A stretch of 64,000 nt of DNA, from contig OX457075.1 in NCBI GenBank assembly GCA_949752795.1, forward strand, positions 8,050,001-8,114,000, read 5' to 3'. The stretch comes from Hyperoodon ampullatus (taxonomy: Eukaryota > Chordata > Mammalia > Artiodactyla > Ziphiidae). The notes under the pieces were generated by a model. It saw only the letters and a list, made by a program, of their open reading frames with translations, was not told where the DNA came from and made no database searches. Positions within the stretch are counted from its first letter, which is position 1, and every line of letters begins with the position of its first letter. The position numbers were made by a program, and so were the translations under genes. Shown piece by piece: positions 46,511 to 58,082 of this stretch.

Positions 46511-46924
46511 AGGCCAGCCTGGCACAGGGGACAGAGTGTGGCCCATCTGTCCTGCCTCAACTTGTTCTTCTATGGATTTAACTGAACCTTTTGATAATGT
46601 TGGTTTTGCAGTGGTGCTGACTGGTGCTCACGCCTCTTTTACATCCACCAAGTCCCCTTCTGCAGGATAGAGAGACCCACTCTCTAAAGGGAAGGAGACA
46701 GTGCCTTGTGACCAGCCTGGTCTGCTGAGCGCCCCTCTGGCAAGCTGGCTTGACACTAACATGCAATTTGTATCTACATTCTGCTGGCTTCCAGCTCATG
46801 CCCTGTCTACACTGCATAGTTCAAGACCATTTTCTAATATATTTAAATGGAATACAATGTCTTAAAGTTGAGTTGAATAGAGGCACAGCTATGAATGGGG
46901 GAAAGAATTATGCACCGAACATCT

Positions 46925-47130
46925 CAACCTCTTAACATCTAGGTTTGAGTCTTGAATCTGCACTCTAACCAACTGTATGCATGTAGCCAAATTAGCCATT
47001 CTCTGAGCCTCCATTTCTTTATTTATAAGATGGGTATAATTTTATCTTCCTACCTTTCTTAGCTTGTATGTATATTAAATGAAATAATGCTCAAAAGGTA
47101 CCTCATGATTGGTAAAGTGTTGCAACGATA
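46925..47130 (+). repeat. MIR fragment
   Basis: GGTTTGAGTCTTGAATCTGC, TTCTCTGAGCCTCCATTTCT, TTATAAGATGGGTATAATTT and TATATTAAATGAAATAATGC follow MIR sense. Confidence 0.8.
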
Positions 47131-47542
47131 TGATGGATAATTAGTATATGTTTTTTTTTCCTTATTTGTCATCTTGGTTTCCTTCTTAGAAAACTGGAGA
47201 GAAATCTACACACCCTCCTTTAGGTTCCCCTTTTCCCCACCAAACTGCCTGTGGAATAAAAAATTACCCGAAGGAAGAATTCTTTGCAAATGTGAAAAGG
47301 CATCTGAGACAACAATGGCTACTTTTTTAAACTTTTAAAAAAGCTACAAGATGCCATGAAAATATATGGAACTTGCAAACAAGGAGCCCTGGGAACGATG
47401 CATTGCTGTTGAGTGGCATGAGCTCACTAAGCTGAAACCGTCACTGGGTTTGACTACAGTGGAATGACATACTGGAATTCCAGTAAGCACAGTCCACGCT
47501 AGCAGAAGCGGACTTTTGTGTGGACAAAAAGGTCTGATTTTG

Positions 47543-47657
47543 GGAGTTCCCTGGTGGTCTAGTGGTTAGGACTTGGTGTTTTCAGTGCCAGGGCCCGGGT
47601 TCAACCCTTGGTCGGGGGGACTAAGATCCCACAAGCTCGAAGTGCGGCCAAAAAGAA
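47543..47657 (+). mobile_element. Short CHR-type SINE
   Basis: GGAGTTCCCTGGTGGTCTAG, GGGCCCGGGTTCAACCCTTG, GACTAAGATCCCACAAGC and a GCGGCCAAAAAG tail. TSD AAAAAGGTCTGATTTTG (47526-47542) versus AAAAAGGTCTGCTTTTG (47658-47674), one mismatch over 17 bp. This short form is older than the long-body cetacean SINEs. Confidence 0.95.
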
Positions 47658-47829
47658 AAAAAGGTCTGCTTTTGATGTCTTCCTCAGTCAGCAATCCATC
47701 CCCAGTTTTTATAAAACTGCTTTAAAATGGGGCTGTACCAGGTAACTGAGTGTGTTCACTGCCAGGTCTGTGAGACAACGATGACTCCAATGACAGCAGG
47801 TAGCACATGCTATAGAAAAACCCTCTCTC

Positions 47830-47960
47830 CGTCCTCAGATCTGGCAAACAGGGGCCTGGCTTCGATGGGACAGGTGAGGTGACTTGCCTAATGTCACAAC
47901 CAGGCTTTGGCAGGGCTGCGATATGGATTCAAATTTCCTGCCTCTCTGGCCTCCTGGTAT
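47830..47960 (-). repeat. MIR fragment
   Basis: GGTGACTTGCCTAATGTCAC and GGATTCAAATTTCCTGCCTC fit reverse MIR, with considerable divergence. Confidence 0.5.
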
Positions 47961-48615
47961 TACTTTGTAATCCACTAATTAACTCATCACCCATCATATT
48001 TGATATCTCCATTCGTATATAATATCTTCATTTACTTAGAGTAAATACAAGGAAACTCTTGTTTACACTGAGTAGGGGATCCACCCATAAGGTGCACACA
48101 ATGTGTCTTGGGTTGGATAAAGGGTTGAATAAAGGTAGATTTTGACAGGAGGCAGGCTGGCCTGGGTCCACCCTGCTATCAAAGACAACCCGCACTGGGC
48201 CCCTCTCTGACACTTGATAATTACAGTGACTAATTAATATGTCATTGGCCTCTAATCATGAACCCAGACAAGATTAGCAATGACGAAACCATGGAAATTA
48301 ATTTACAAACATCTACATATTTCTCCTTGACCCGATGGGGCTCACACATCTCCTTTGGAAAGTGGAAACAGGAAGTCTGTAAGCAGGAAACAGAGGGCCT
48401 AGGAAAAAGGAGAGGTTCACGGAGCCACAGCTGAACTGGGACAAAACCCCTTCACGCCGCAAGTGGCCTCATGGAACGGGTTGGCCTGAAGGGGTTAGAA
48501 ACTCAAAAATAAAGTCAGTCAGAAAACTAAAGGACCCCTCCAACTCCAAACAGATTCAACTGGATGCAGAGTTTTCAAACAAAATGAAAAGCTGAATTAT
48601 TATGACTCAAGGGTA
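47961..48615. other. Unique sequence with AT-rich island
   Basis: 48195-48320 is a dense cluster of homeodomain-type cores (see findings). No gene recognised. Confidence 0.45.
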
Positions 48616-48741
48616 GGGACTTCCCTGGCAGTCCAGTGGTTAAGACTCCAGGCTTCCACTGCAGGGCGTGTGGGTTCAATCCTTGGTCAGGAACTAAGAT
48701 CCCACATGCCATGTGGTGTGGCCAAAAAAAAAAAAAAAAAA
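48616..48741 (+). mobile_element. Short CHR-type SINE
   Basis: GGGACTTCCCTGGCAGTCCA, GTGTGGGTTCAATCCTTGG, AACTAAGATCCCACATGCC and a pure A18 tail. No clear TSD, which suggests age despite the intact tail. Confidence 0.92.
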
Positions 48742-48866
48742 GTGATATGTCAGAGTTAAAGATACCGAAAGTCAGAGGAAACCTGCATTGATGTGTCAGT
48801 TCTGCCTCTAACTAGCTGTTTCTGGTCAGCCTCAGGCCAGTTCAGGTGGGGAAAAGGAGGCAGGAG

Positions 48867-49070
48867 GGGCTTCCCTGGTGGCGCAGTGGTTGGGAGTCCA
48901 CCTGCCGATGCAGGGGACACGGGTTCGTGCCCCGGTCCGGGAGGATCCCATATGCCGCGGAGTGGCTGGGCCCGTGAGCCATGGCTGCTGAGCCTGCGCG
49001 TCCGGAGCCTGTGTTCCACAATGGGAGAGGCCACGACAGTGAGAGGCCCGCGTACCGCAAAAAAAAAAAA
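48867..49070 (+). mobile_element. CHR-type SINE with 13-bp TSD
   Basis: Full-length copy from GGGCTTCCCTGGTGGCGCAG to GCCCGCGTACCGC plus an A-tail. TSD AAGGAGGCAGGAG (48854-48866) versus AAGAAGGCAGGAG (49071-49083), one mismatch. It lies 125 bp downstream of another SINE in the same orientation. Confidence 0.96.
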
Positions 49071-49083
49071 AAGAAGGCAGGAG

Positions 49084-49504
49084 ACAGATGTTTGGAGAAT
49101 CATCCTCAGCCCCTCGCTCTTCCTCACCCTCGTCTTCTATTCAGCCCCGAATCACACAGATGCACTCTCTGTCCCCTCCCTGCCACCCCTCTGCCACTAC
49201 CCTATGTCACGCCTGTTGGCTTCTTATTTATATTCTTGCAGCAGCTGCCCAATGGGCTCTATGCCTGTAGTTTCTCTCTAGGGCAGTCTGTTCTCCACAC
49301 TAAAGTAAAGCAAGAACAATAATCATAACAGCAACTAAATGCACCACACTCTCTAGCCGTCCAGGCTCCAGCATGGCTCTCAGGTTCCCTCACAATGTGA
49401 TTTCAGCATTACTGGACCATCAGTTCCTTCCTTATCCCAGCATCTCAAAGCATCTTAGCTCTTCCAGCTGACATACTTGCCTGGCTTCTGCTCCCAAACC
49501 AAAT
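49084..49504. other. Unique sequence
   Basis: Nothing recognised. Confidence 0.4.
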
Positions 49505-50700
49505 GCACTTTTTTTCTTATTAATTATTAAATGTATGGTGACATATATGAAACATACCATTTGCTGTTTTAACCATTTTTAAAATTCAGTGGTATTAATT
49601 GCATTTGCAATGCTGTACAGTCATTGCCACTCTCTATTTCTAAAACTTTCTCATCACCACAAGCAGGACCTCTGTACCCATGAAGCAATAACGCCCTGTT
49701 CCACCCTCCCCTTAGCTAGTGACAACCTCTAATCTACCCTCTGTGCCTGTGATTTTGCCTATTCTAGATATTGTATGTAAGTGGAATCATACAATATTTG
49801 TTCTTGTGCATTTGGCTCTATTTCACTTAGCATAACATATTCAACTTTCATTCATGAAGTAGCATGTATCGCAATTTAATTTTTTATGGCTTAATCATAT
49901 TCCATTGTGTGTATAGACCACATTTTGTTCATCCATTTATCTGTTGATGGACACATAAGATGTTTCCACCTTTTGGCCACTGAGAATAATGCTGCAGTGA
50001 ACATAGGTATTCATGTATTTGTTTGAGTCCTTGTTTTCAGTGCTTTTGGATATACACCCAGGAGTGTAATTCCTGGGTCATGTGGTAATTTCATATTTAA
50101 CTTTTTGAGGAATCAGCCAGCCTGTTTTCCACAGCAACTGCATCATTTTACATTTCCACCAGCAATGTACAAGGGGTCTGATTACTCCACATCTTCGTCA
50201 ACACTTGTTATGTTCCATTTTAAAAATTATAGCCATCCTAGTAGGTGTGAAATGGTATCTTGTCCAAATTTTGATTTTATTGATAATTTCCCTAATGACT
50301 AATGATGTTAAGCATCTTTTCTTATACTTATTGGCCATTTTTATATCTTCTTTGGAGAAATGTCTATTCAAGTCCTTTGCCCATTTTTTAATTGGGCTAT
50401 CTTTGTTGTTAAGTGTGGGAGTTCTTTAAATATTATGGGTACTAAGCCCTTATTAGATATATAATTGGTAAATACTCTCTTCCCATTATGTAAGTTGTCT
50501 TTTCACTTTCTCGGTAGTGTTCTTTGATGCACTAAAGTTTTTAATTTTAAATATCCAATTTATCTATTTTTTTCTTTCTCATCCTCATGTCTAAGACTTT
50601 ATTGCCAAATCTAAGGTCATGAAGATGTACTCCTATTTTTTTTCTAACAGTTTTATAGCTTTAGCTCTTATTTTTAGCTTGCTGTCCATTTTAAGTTAAT
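49505..50700 (-). repeat. Old L1 on minus strand, 3' part
   Basis: Reverse-complement L1 3'UTR and ORF2 end: AAGTGGAATCATACAATATT, TTCATCCATTTATCTGTTGA, TTCCTGGGTCATGTGGTAAT and CCTAGTAGGTGTGAAATGG. No open ORF2 survives. The last 10 bases are the left TSD of the SINE that interrupts it. Confidence 0.88.
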
Positions 50701-50824
50701 GTTTTGTTTTCTTTTTGGCTATGTTGTGCAGCATGTGGGATCTTAGTTCCCTGACCAGGGATCAGACCTGTGCCCCTGCACTGGGAGCTCAGAGTCTTAA
50801 CCACTGGACCACCAGGGAAGTCCC
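50701..50824 (-). mobile_element. Short CHR-type SINE inside old L1
   Basis: Reverse copy: TTTTGTTTTCTTTTTGGC, GTGGGATCTTAGTTCCCTGA, GTCTTAACCACTGGACCACC and AGGGAAGTCC. A perfect 10-bp TSD, TTAAGTTAAT, lies at 50691-50700 and 50825-50834. The insertion cleanly splits the L1. Confidence 0.96.
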
Positions 50825-51915
50825 TTAAGTTAATTTTTATATAAGTGTGAGTTGTGGTCCAACTTCGTTTTCTTGCAAGTAGAAATCCAGTTACCCTAGA
50901 ACCATATTTCGAGACCATATTATTTTCCTTTTGAAGGTTCTTTGCATCCTTGTCAAAATTCAACAGACTATAAATGTATGGGTTTATTTCTGGACTCTCA
51001 GTTTTATTCCATTAGTCTATATGTCTATCTCTATACCAGTATCATGCTGTTTTGATTATTGTAGCTTTGTAATAAGTTTCAGAATTGGGAAATTAGTCTT
51101 CCAAATTTGTTCTTCCTTTTTAAGATTGTTTCAGAATTCAGAGACTTTTGCAATTCCATATGAATTTGAGGACTGGCTTTTTCATTTCTGCAAAAAAGGG
51201 GGTTGGAATTTTGATAGGGATTGTACTGAATCTGTAAGTCACTTTGAATAGTAGCGACATTTTAAATTTTTATTTTCCAATTTATGAACATGGGATAACT
51301 TTCCATTTACTTAGGTCTACTTTAATTTATCTTAACAATGTTTTGTAGTTTTTAGCATACAAGAATTTTCCCTCCTTGGCTAAATTTATTCCTAGATATT
51401 TTATTCTTTTAGATGCACTTATGAATGGAATTGCTTTCTTAATTTCCTTTGCATATTGTTTATTGTTGATGTATAGAAAGACAGCTGGTTTTTCATGTGT
51501 TGATTTTATAACCGGAAACTTGGCTGAATTCATTTTTAGTTCTAGTAGCTTTCTTTTGAATTATTTGGAATTTTCTACATATAGGATTATGTCATCTGCA
51601 AATAGAGATAGTTTTACTTCTTTCTTTACAGTTTTAATGCATTTAATTTCTTTCACTTGTCTAATTGCTCTGGTTAGAATTTCCAGTACAGTGTTGAATA
51701 GCAGTGGTAGAAATGGGCATTCCTGTCTTGTTTCTGATCTTAGAGAGGAAAGCGTTCACTCTTTCACCATTAAGTCTGACATTACTTGTGGGTTTTCAAG
51801 AATGCCTTTTATTATATAGAGGAAGTTTCTTTATATTCATAGTTTTTCTGAGTGTCTTAATGCAATTTTATAGCATTGATAATTTACTTAAAATTTCCCT
51901 TCTGTTTAGAAATTT
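50825..51915 (-). repeat. Old L1 on minus strand, ORF2 part
   Basis: Continues with TTCTGGACTCTCAGTTTTAT, TACCAGTATCATGCTGTTTT, GATAGGGATTGTACTGAATC, TAGGATTATGTCATCTGCAA and AGTGTTGAATAGCAGTGG, all reverse-strand ORF2 landmarks. The region encoding the FADD motif complement (GTCATCTGCAAA, near 51590) is visible, but numerous stops show a dead copy. Confidence 0.88.
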
Positions 51916-51929
51916 ATTCACTCTCATCT

Positions 51930-52158
51930 TCTAGGTAAAGAAATCCTTTCTCATGCGTAGCCCAAATGTCACTTCCTATGAGCACCTGTAAGATCTCTGT
52001 ATTTAAAATCTTGTTTCATATTTATTTGCTCTTATGGCTGTGTGCTCTGCTAGTCTGTGATCTCGTTGAGCATGGAGACTGTCATATTCATTTTGCTAGC
52101 CCCAGAATCTAGGGCTGTGCTCAGAAAATATTTGCTGGAAGAATGTTGGGTGGATAAC
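51930..52158 (+). repeat. L2 LINE 3' end
   Basis: CCCAAATGTCACTTCCTATG, GTCTGTGATCTCGTTGAGCA, CAGAATCTAGGGCTGTGCTC and AAATATTTGCTGGAAGAATG match the L2 3' terminus in sense. Confidence 0.8.
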
Positions 52159-52499
52159 ATTCCATGATTCCTCAACATCGGAGTGTTCCTAAAATCTCTG
52201 GCTTAACATCTCCTGCTGGGCTATGGCAGGGAGAGTTACCCCCGCCATCTAACATGAGACACTGCTGGGATGAACTTTGAGAGCCAAGGTCAGAAGAGCA
52301 GAGGTGGCCCTGGATGCTTCCTGGATGTTATGACACATCAACGCCAAGGTGGAAAATAGCCTCCCACTGCTTCACAGTCAACACATTAAACGAGTAGAAG
52401 TTCACTACCAGGTGACCGCTCATCCTAGATTCACTCTCCTATTTGCTCAAAAGCTTTGGTGATGCCAGGCTACCAAACCATTTTCTTCCCTCATCCTCA

Positions 52500-52640
52500 A
52501 ATCAAATCAAGCCAACAAGTACTGATTGAATGACTCTTCTGTGCCAAACACATTGCTGGGAGCTCTGGAGGGACACAGAGAACTCCACTTGATTTTGTTC
52601 CTTCCTTCCCATGTAGCATTTATGATAGTCCAGGAGAGGA
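52500..52640. repeat. Possible L2-like fragment
   Basis: CAACAAGTACTGATTGAATG followed by GTGCCAAACACATTGCTGGG is similar to common MIR/L2 phrases; short and diverged. Confidence 0.35.
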
Positions 52641-52673
52641 AGGCTTGCAGACCAGGTGGTGTTGGAGAGGACT

Positions 52674-53143
52674 CTATTAGTTTCTTATTGCTGCTATAAC
52701 AACCACAACTTAGTGGCTTAAAGCAACACAACTGTATCATCTCACAGTTCTAGAGATTAGAGATCCAAAATGCATTTCACTGGACTAAAATCAAGGTGTT
52801 GGTGGAGCTGGTGGCTTCTGGAGACTCTTGGGGGAGGGGTCTGTTTCCCTGCGTTTCCCAGTGTCTGGCGGCTGTCTGAATTCCTTGACCCGTGATGCCA
52901 ACAATCACATTAGCCCAACCTCTGCTTCCATCATCACATCTTCTCTAACTCTGGCCTTCCTGCCTCCTTTTTTCACTTTCAAGGACCCTCGTGATTACAC
53001 CGGGCCCACCCGTATAATTCAGGATAATCTCCCCATCTGAAGATCCTTAAGTTAATTACATCTGCAAAGCCCCTTTGTCATGCACAGTAATAGAGTCACG
53101 GGTTCTGGGCATTAGGACACGAACATCTTTGGTCACAGGACTA
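52674..53143 (-). repeat. MLT1-type (MaLR) LTR
   Basis: TCTATTAGTTTCTTATTGCT, AACTTAGTGGCTTAAAGCAA, CTAAAATCAAGGTGTTGG, CCTCGTGATTACACCGGGC, AATTCAGGATAATCTCCCCA and TTAGGACACGAACATCTTTG follow MLT1 in reverse. LTR only. Confidence 0.88.
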
Positions 53144-53229
53144 TGGACTGGCTGATCTTTCTCTGACCAAAGACGGTCCCTTGCCACCAGTCCCATGGTC
53201 AAGTTCATGTAGCAAGTCCCCCTTCCATC

Positions 53230-53330
53230 TCAGGGTCTCTTCACTTTATAGAGGAGGGAACTGGAACCCTGGGAGAGAAAGTGACTGACGTCAGATCACA
53301 TTGTTAGTAGTCTGCAGGGCTTGGCCTAGG
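53230..53330 (-). repeat. MIR fragment
   Basis: CACTTTATAGAGGAGGGAAC then CTGGAACCCTGGGAGAGAAA fits the reverse MIR. Confidence 0.6.
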
Positions 53331-55864
53331 AACAGGCTCTCTGATCTAGAACCCAAAGATTCAGTGACTTAGTGATTGACCAGAGAATGCAGGACAGGAG
53401 AAGACATTGTGAAGGGTCGATGGCCCCCATCCCTCTTTCTCTGGATGCAGGAAAGCTCAGCCATTCATATGCAGATGAGCCTATTTTCAGAGTCTGGATA
53501 AATTTAGCTGCCTTAGTCAAAGAGGGGCATATGTATCTTGTGATTCTGTGCCTTCTTACTGTCCTTGGAGCATCCTGTATTTTTCCCTTTGATCTCCATT
53601 CTACTCCGGTAGCCATAAGAACTTCATGTCTCTTCCTCCATAGCTCTTCACGAAGTCTGAACCAGCAGGGGTTTTCTTCTGAACTCAGAGGACCCTTAGG
53701 TTTCTTGGAATGGGCCAGTGCTCAGGAAACCCCTGCTCCCAGCTTGCTCAAGCCGACAGATTGCATTTCCCGTTCGCTCAGCCATCAGCTCCTGCCTTCT
53801 GTCACTCTGTGCCCACACACGGTCTCCCCACAGACATCCAGAAACCTGCCTCCTGCCCACCCTCGCCACGCCAGCGCTGCTCTCTGCTAGAAGTGACACC
53901 CTCTCTCCCTGCCACTCCCCCCATCGTCTGACACTAACTCAGAGACTTGCGTCTGGGGCTGGAATTTTGTTGTTGCTATGGAAGTGGGAACCAGCTTAGC
54001 CTTCCAAACTCATAGTGTCCAAAAACACACACGGCATCTCGCGCTGACACGCCACTGACAACCCGCGATGACGGGGATGTACTTTTGAGTGTCATCTTGA
54101 CAAGGAGCAGAAGCCTCTATCTGCCGGCCCATCCGCCTGGCCATCTGTCTCCCAAGATTGTCTGCACTCCACTGGCTCGGATCCTGAGCCTCCCTTGCTG
54201 GGGTGCTTGTCCTCGCTCGGCCTGGCCTCTTGCAGGGGCGAGAAGGAACGAGCCCCTCATCAGCAGGGCTCTTCGGCTGGGACGAGGTGGAATGGGGAGG
54301 GCTCTGGGGGAGCTCAGGGTCACTTTGGCTTTGGCAGCTCCGAGGCCACGGGTGGGCATCTCAGCCGGGCGGCAAAAGGAGGGAAGCCAGATCTCCTGCC
54401 TTGTTTGCGGCCTGCAGCCACAGCTTTTGGGATTTCCTCGGCTCTTGGGAAGGCAGCCCTTTGGGGAGACGCCAGCATATCCAGGTGGTTCGGGGAGGGC
54501 CACCACAGACACGTGGATTCCTTTGCTTCCTGTCTCCAGCTCCCTCTCTGAGGGAGGGATGGAGGAATTCCTGGCTTTGCTGGACTTCCCAGCCAGCTAA
54601 TGTCACAGGCTACTCATCCATCAAGGTGAAAACTAAGGATCTGCAGAGCGGGGGAAGGGAATGTGAGCGTCCGGTGGAAGAAGAGATGGGGAGGGAACGG
54701 GCTGAGGAGAAAAAGATCTCTTCACACTTCCTGTCCGCAGACTTACCAGATTCTGCCTTGCACCCTAGGTCCTGTCCACTCTCCCATTAGGACACGGAGC
54801 AGGGTCTTCTGTCTCCCATGATGCCTTCCATACCGCGTTAGCTGGGAAGAGACAGGCAAACACGTTACCACAGGGGTCAGCCCCGCCCCAGCCAGGGCTT
54901 CCTAGTACCCTATTTTGTATTCTTTCTGCAGTCTACAAAGAACTTTCTAGGCCTGCTTCATCTGTGAAGGGTCTTGGGGGACTCCATAGTTTTCTGTGTT
55001 CTCTGAGCCGATTGGTCCAGGATAATCCCTTCTCTCCTATTCTCCTCCTTCACTCTTCTACCTCAGGAATATGGGTGCTTGGTTCTTGCTTCTGACTCCT
55101 GCACAGGTTGGCTGGCACTTCCCTAGGGCGGCCGCCTGGCTCCTAGCTGGGAGCTCTGGCTTCTGTCTGCCCTGGGCTCAGAGCCTGGTAGTACAGCCAT
55201 CAGCATTGCATCTCCAAAATGACAGCTCCGCTCCTGATGCGGGGAGGCTACCGGCCCCGGCAATTATTAGCTGATAAATATTTGGCTTGTGTCTCCTCCT
55301 AAAAGAAGCCTCACGCAGGCTGATGGCTGTCAGCTCTGGCTCTGGGAGCTTATTCCAGCCTCCTCGTCTACATCTGGTACTAAGGCTCTCATGTGACCGG
55401 TGGTCTCGCACAGAGGAAACCAAAGGTGTGTTGATAAGCTGATGGCATTTCAATGCTGCGGGAAGTGACAGAAGGTGGCAAATGTGACCCGAGCAAAGCA
55501 TCGCTGGGGCTCAAGCTATCGCTCTGCAGTTAGGGCTTTGGCGGTCACCATTGATCTCTTGCCAGCTAGCATTTGGACAATTCACCGTTCATTCTCAACA
55601 GAAAACAGACCAACCGAAGCCCTAGCTCAGTGGTTCTCCAAGTCAGCTGCCAAAACCCACTCTGGAAACATTTTTCAGGACCTCCAGCCATAGCAAAACA
55701 GTCCCCCTATAACCCACATTTACTGGGAAATCAATTTATATAGCAAAACCTTAGCAAGACAACTAAAGTCAAAGGCATATCGACCATAGGAATCAGGAAG
55801 AAAAGAGAGTCAGGAGCAGGTCTTCCAGATGCTGCTCGCCTAACAGGTTTTGTGCTTAAAAATT
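53331..55864. other. Unique sequence, partly GC-rich
   Basis: Contains overlapping frames of 170-195 codons (53372-53890, 54085-54600, 54203-54790) in competing phases. They have no domain or start context I recognise and do not look like exons. 55220-55350 is a small repeat-free island with GGCAATTATTAGCTGATAAA. No CpG island is evident by eye. Confidence 0.45.
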
Positions 55865-55874
55865 TCCCATCCTG

Positions 55875-56085
55875 GGGTTTCCCCGGTGGCGCAGGGGTTG
55901 AGAGTCCGCCTGCCGATGCAGGGGACACAGGTTCGTGCCCCGGTCCGGGAAGATCCCACATGCCACGGAGTGGCTGGGCCCGTGAGTCATGGCCGCTGAG
56001 CCTGCGTGTCCGGAGCCTGTGCTCCGCAATGGGAGAGGCCACAACAGTGAGAGGCCCGCGTACAGCAAAAAAAAAAAAAAAAAAA
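55875..56085 (+). mobile_element. CHR-type SINE with perfect 10-bp TSD
   Basis: GGGTTTCCCCGGTGGCGCAG to GCCCGCGTACAGC plus an A19 tail. TSD TCCCATCCTG (55865-55874 and 56086-56095). It carries several private differences (CGCAGGGG, GTGAGTCATGG, GCGTGTCCGG). Confidence 0.96.
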
Positions 56086-56095
56086 TCCCATCCTG

Positions 56096-56939
56096 ATTTC
56101 AAGGAGAAAGGAAACAAAACTTTGCTAGTTTAAGCCAAAACATTGGATCTATTGGAAATCAATATTGTGTCTTATAATTGAGAGAAGATTTGAACAATCC
56201 ATTTTGGGCACTTGCAAAATGACTTCAAGGGACTTCTATCTAAATTGTTACTATTAAAGGGGACTCAATTCCAACTATTTTCAGTTTTTATTTCTCTCCC
56301 CCAAATTGAAAATTCTTGGAAGAGAGAATTGTATGAAGCCCGCCCAAGTTTGATGTCGGCCCCTCATCCATCAGCAATGCCTCAGAGTCTATAATGTTCC
56401 CCAGAGAAGGGAGGTCATTGTGGGCCAAGCAGCTACCTTGAGAAGTAGCCAGAAGAAGGTCTGTGTACCTCCCCCTCCTGGGGGCTTTTCCCCAGGCCTC
56501 TGGAGCTTCACAAACATTCTGAGGCAGGCAATTGTGCAGAAAGTGTTTTCAGATTGAAGCCACATCTGAGGAAGCTCCTTCCACTGCGGGGATCTGTGTA
56601 GAACAGAGAAGAATAGAAATAGCTAGGATTCTGAAAACACTTATTGAGCACCTACTATGACCCAGGTGCTCTTTTGGATATTTGGATATTTCCATTAATG
56701 AAAAAAATAATAGAGACCCCAGCCGTCATGGGACTTACATTCAGAGCAGTAGAATTACACTGTTTGAAGAATATACTAAAGGACTTGAGAGCTTCCCAGT
56801 GCCTACTTGAGGAAGAACCTCACTGAATAACAACTGAGACACCCCTCTGCCTCACCCCATGTACCCAACTCATCGCCAAGTCCCATCGACTTTACCTACT
56901 AACAAACCCTTGAATCCATCTACCACTCTCCACCTCTTC
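56096..56939. other. Mostly unique sequence
   Basis: Only a weak L2-like phrase (ATTGAGCACCTACTATGACC near 56643-56662) is seen. Confidence 0.4.
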
Positions 56940-57600
56940 CACCAGAACCAGAGTCCAAGACACCATCGTGCTCAACTCAGGTGCCCCACAATCCCAACTG
57001 GCCTTTGCCAGTCCCCTCTGTCTTCCCTTTGTTCACTGTCCACATGGCAGCCCGGGTGACTTTCTTTTATTCAAAATGAAAATCCGATTACGATCACACT
57101 GCATACTTGCTTTAACTCTTCAGAGGTTTCCCATTGGTCTGAGGATAAAGGCCGAATGACTGAACCACCTAGAAGGCCCTTTGCAGTCCAGCCCCTGCTT
57201 AATTGGCAAACCTCATCTTATACCACTGTCCCCAGTTCCCTGGGCCATGTGTGTGTCACCTCAGGACACTTGCACATGCCCCTTCTTTTCCTGGGACCCT
57301 TCTTCCTCTTTTCATATATGAAACACTGCTCAGTTCTTCATACAGTTCATTGTTTCTCAGCTAAAGTAGGAAACATGCCCTGACACTGTCCTTCTCCACC
57401 CACCCCCTCAGGCATGTGCTTCCACAGAACAGGAGTGGTTTGTAATTATCCAGCCACCAGTGTGGCCTTCTGGTTCATGCTGGTCTCTCCTACTAGGCTG
57501 TGTGCTCCCTGAATGTGAGGACCTTGGCTGATTTTCCTCACCATGGACTCTCCAACACCCAGCACAAGACCTGGGCACCACATGCAGGAAAAGAAAAGGA
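56940..57600 (+). repeat. L2 LINE fragment
   Basis: In order: CAAAATGAAAATCCGATTAC (L2 'aaatcagatcatgtc' block), AGAGGTTTCCCATTGGTCTG, AGGATAAAGGCCGAATGAC, GGCCCTTTGCAGTCCAGCCC, CTTGCACATGCCCCTTC, TAGGCTGTGTGCTCCCTGAA and CCCAGCACAAGACCTGGGCA. A long, well-ordered L2 3' part; no coding potential. Confidence 0.85.
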
Positions 57601-57853
57601 AATAAGATGTCCCCAAGGAGAGACCCTACCATGATCCATTTCAAAAATTGCCACTGTTCCTTTCTAAAACAAATTCAGAGAAATCTAGAGGCCTGCATCT
57701 GGGGCACATTCCCCAATATTGTCTTGTACTTTCTAATACCCGGGATAAAATGGGGCAGTTTAGAAAACATGATCCTGGATCCCTCATGGGGAATCAGCAA
57801 ATCCTTGTGAAAGAAATTTTATACTGAATTGCATTCAAACATCTTAAACAAGA
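57601..57853. other. Unique sequence
   Basis: No gene or repeat family recognised. The right end contains ATCTTAA (57841-57847), the possible left TSD of the next SINE. Confidence 0.4.
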
Positions 57854-57863
57854 GCTTCCCTGG

Positions 57864-57874
57864 TGGCGCAGTGG
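57864..57874 (+). promoter_or_regulatory. SINE Pol III A-box
   Basis: TGGCGCAGTGG fits the tRNA A-box consensus TRGYNNARNNG and lies about 10 bp inside the SINE start. Confidence 0.8.
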
Positions 57875-57906
57875 TTGAGAGTCCGCCTGCCGATGCAGGG
57901 GACACG

Positions 57907-57917
57907 GGTTCGTGCCC
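57907..57917 (+). promoter_or_regulatory. SINE Pol III B-box
   Basis: GGTTCGTGCCC fits the B-box GGTTCGANNCC with one change (A to T), at the usual spacing downstream of the A-box. Confidence 0.85.
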
Positions 57918-58041
57918 CGGTCCGGGAAGATCCCACATGCCGCGGAGTGGCTGGGCCCATGAGCCATGGCCGCTGAGCCTGCGCGGCCGGAGCCTGTGCT
58001 CCGCAACGGGAGAGGCCACAACAGTGAGAGGCCCGCGTACC

Positions 58042-58082
<41 letters not shown>

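Larger units (their letters stand above)
57854..58077 (+). mobile_element. Young CHR-type SINE with A34 tail
   Basis: Near-consensus full-length copy from GCTTCCCTGGTGGCGCAGTG to GCCCGCGTACCGC, ending in an uninterrupted A34 run (58044-58077). ATCTTAA occurs just before (57841-57847) and just after (58077-58083) the element, a short possible TSD. The intact A-tail and few private changes suggest recent insertion. Confidence 0.95.

Noticed and set aside
54085..54600. Possible CpG-island promoter
   Set aside because: GC-rich in places, but CpG is not dense by eye and no first exon or TSS context is visible.
53372..54790. Three overlapping frames of 171-195 codons in a GC-rich interval
   Set aside because: They use competing phases of the same DNA. 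No domain, signal peptide or splice context was recognised; a conserved exon is not excluded but cannot be supported.
57854..57930. tRNA-like A and B boxes
   Set aside because: They belong to the tRNA-derived head of a SINE; there is no intact cloverleaf or anticodon arm, so no tRNA gene is called.
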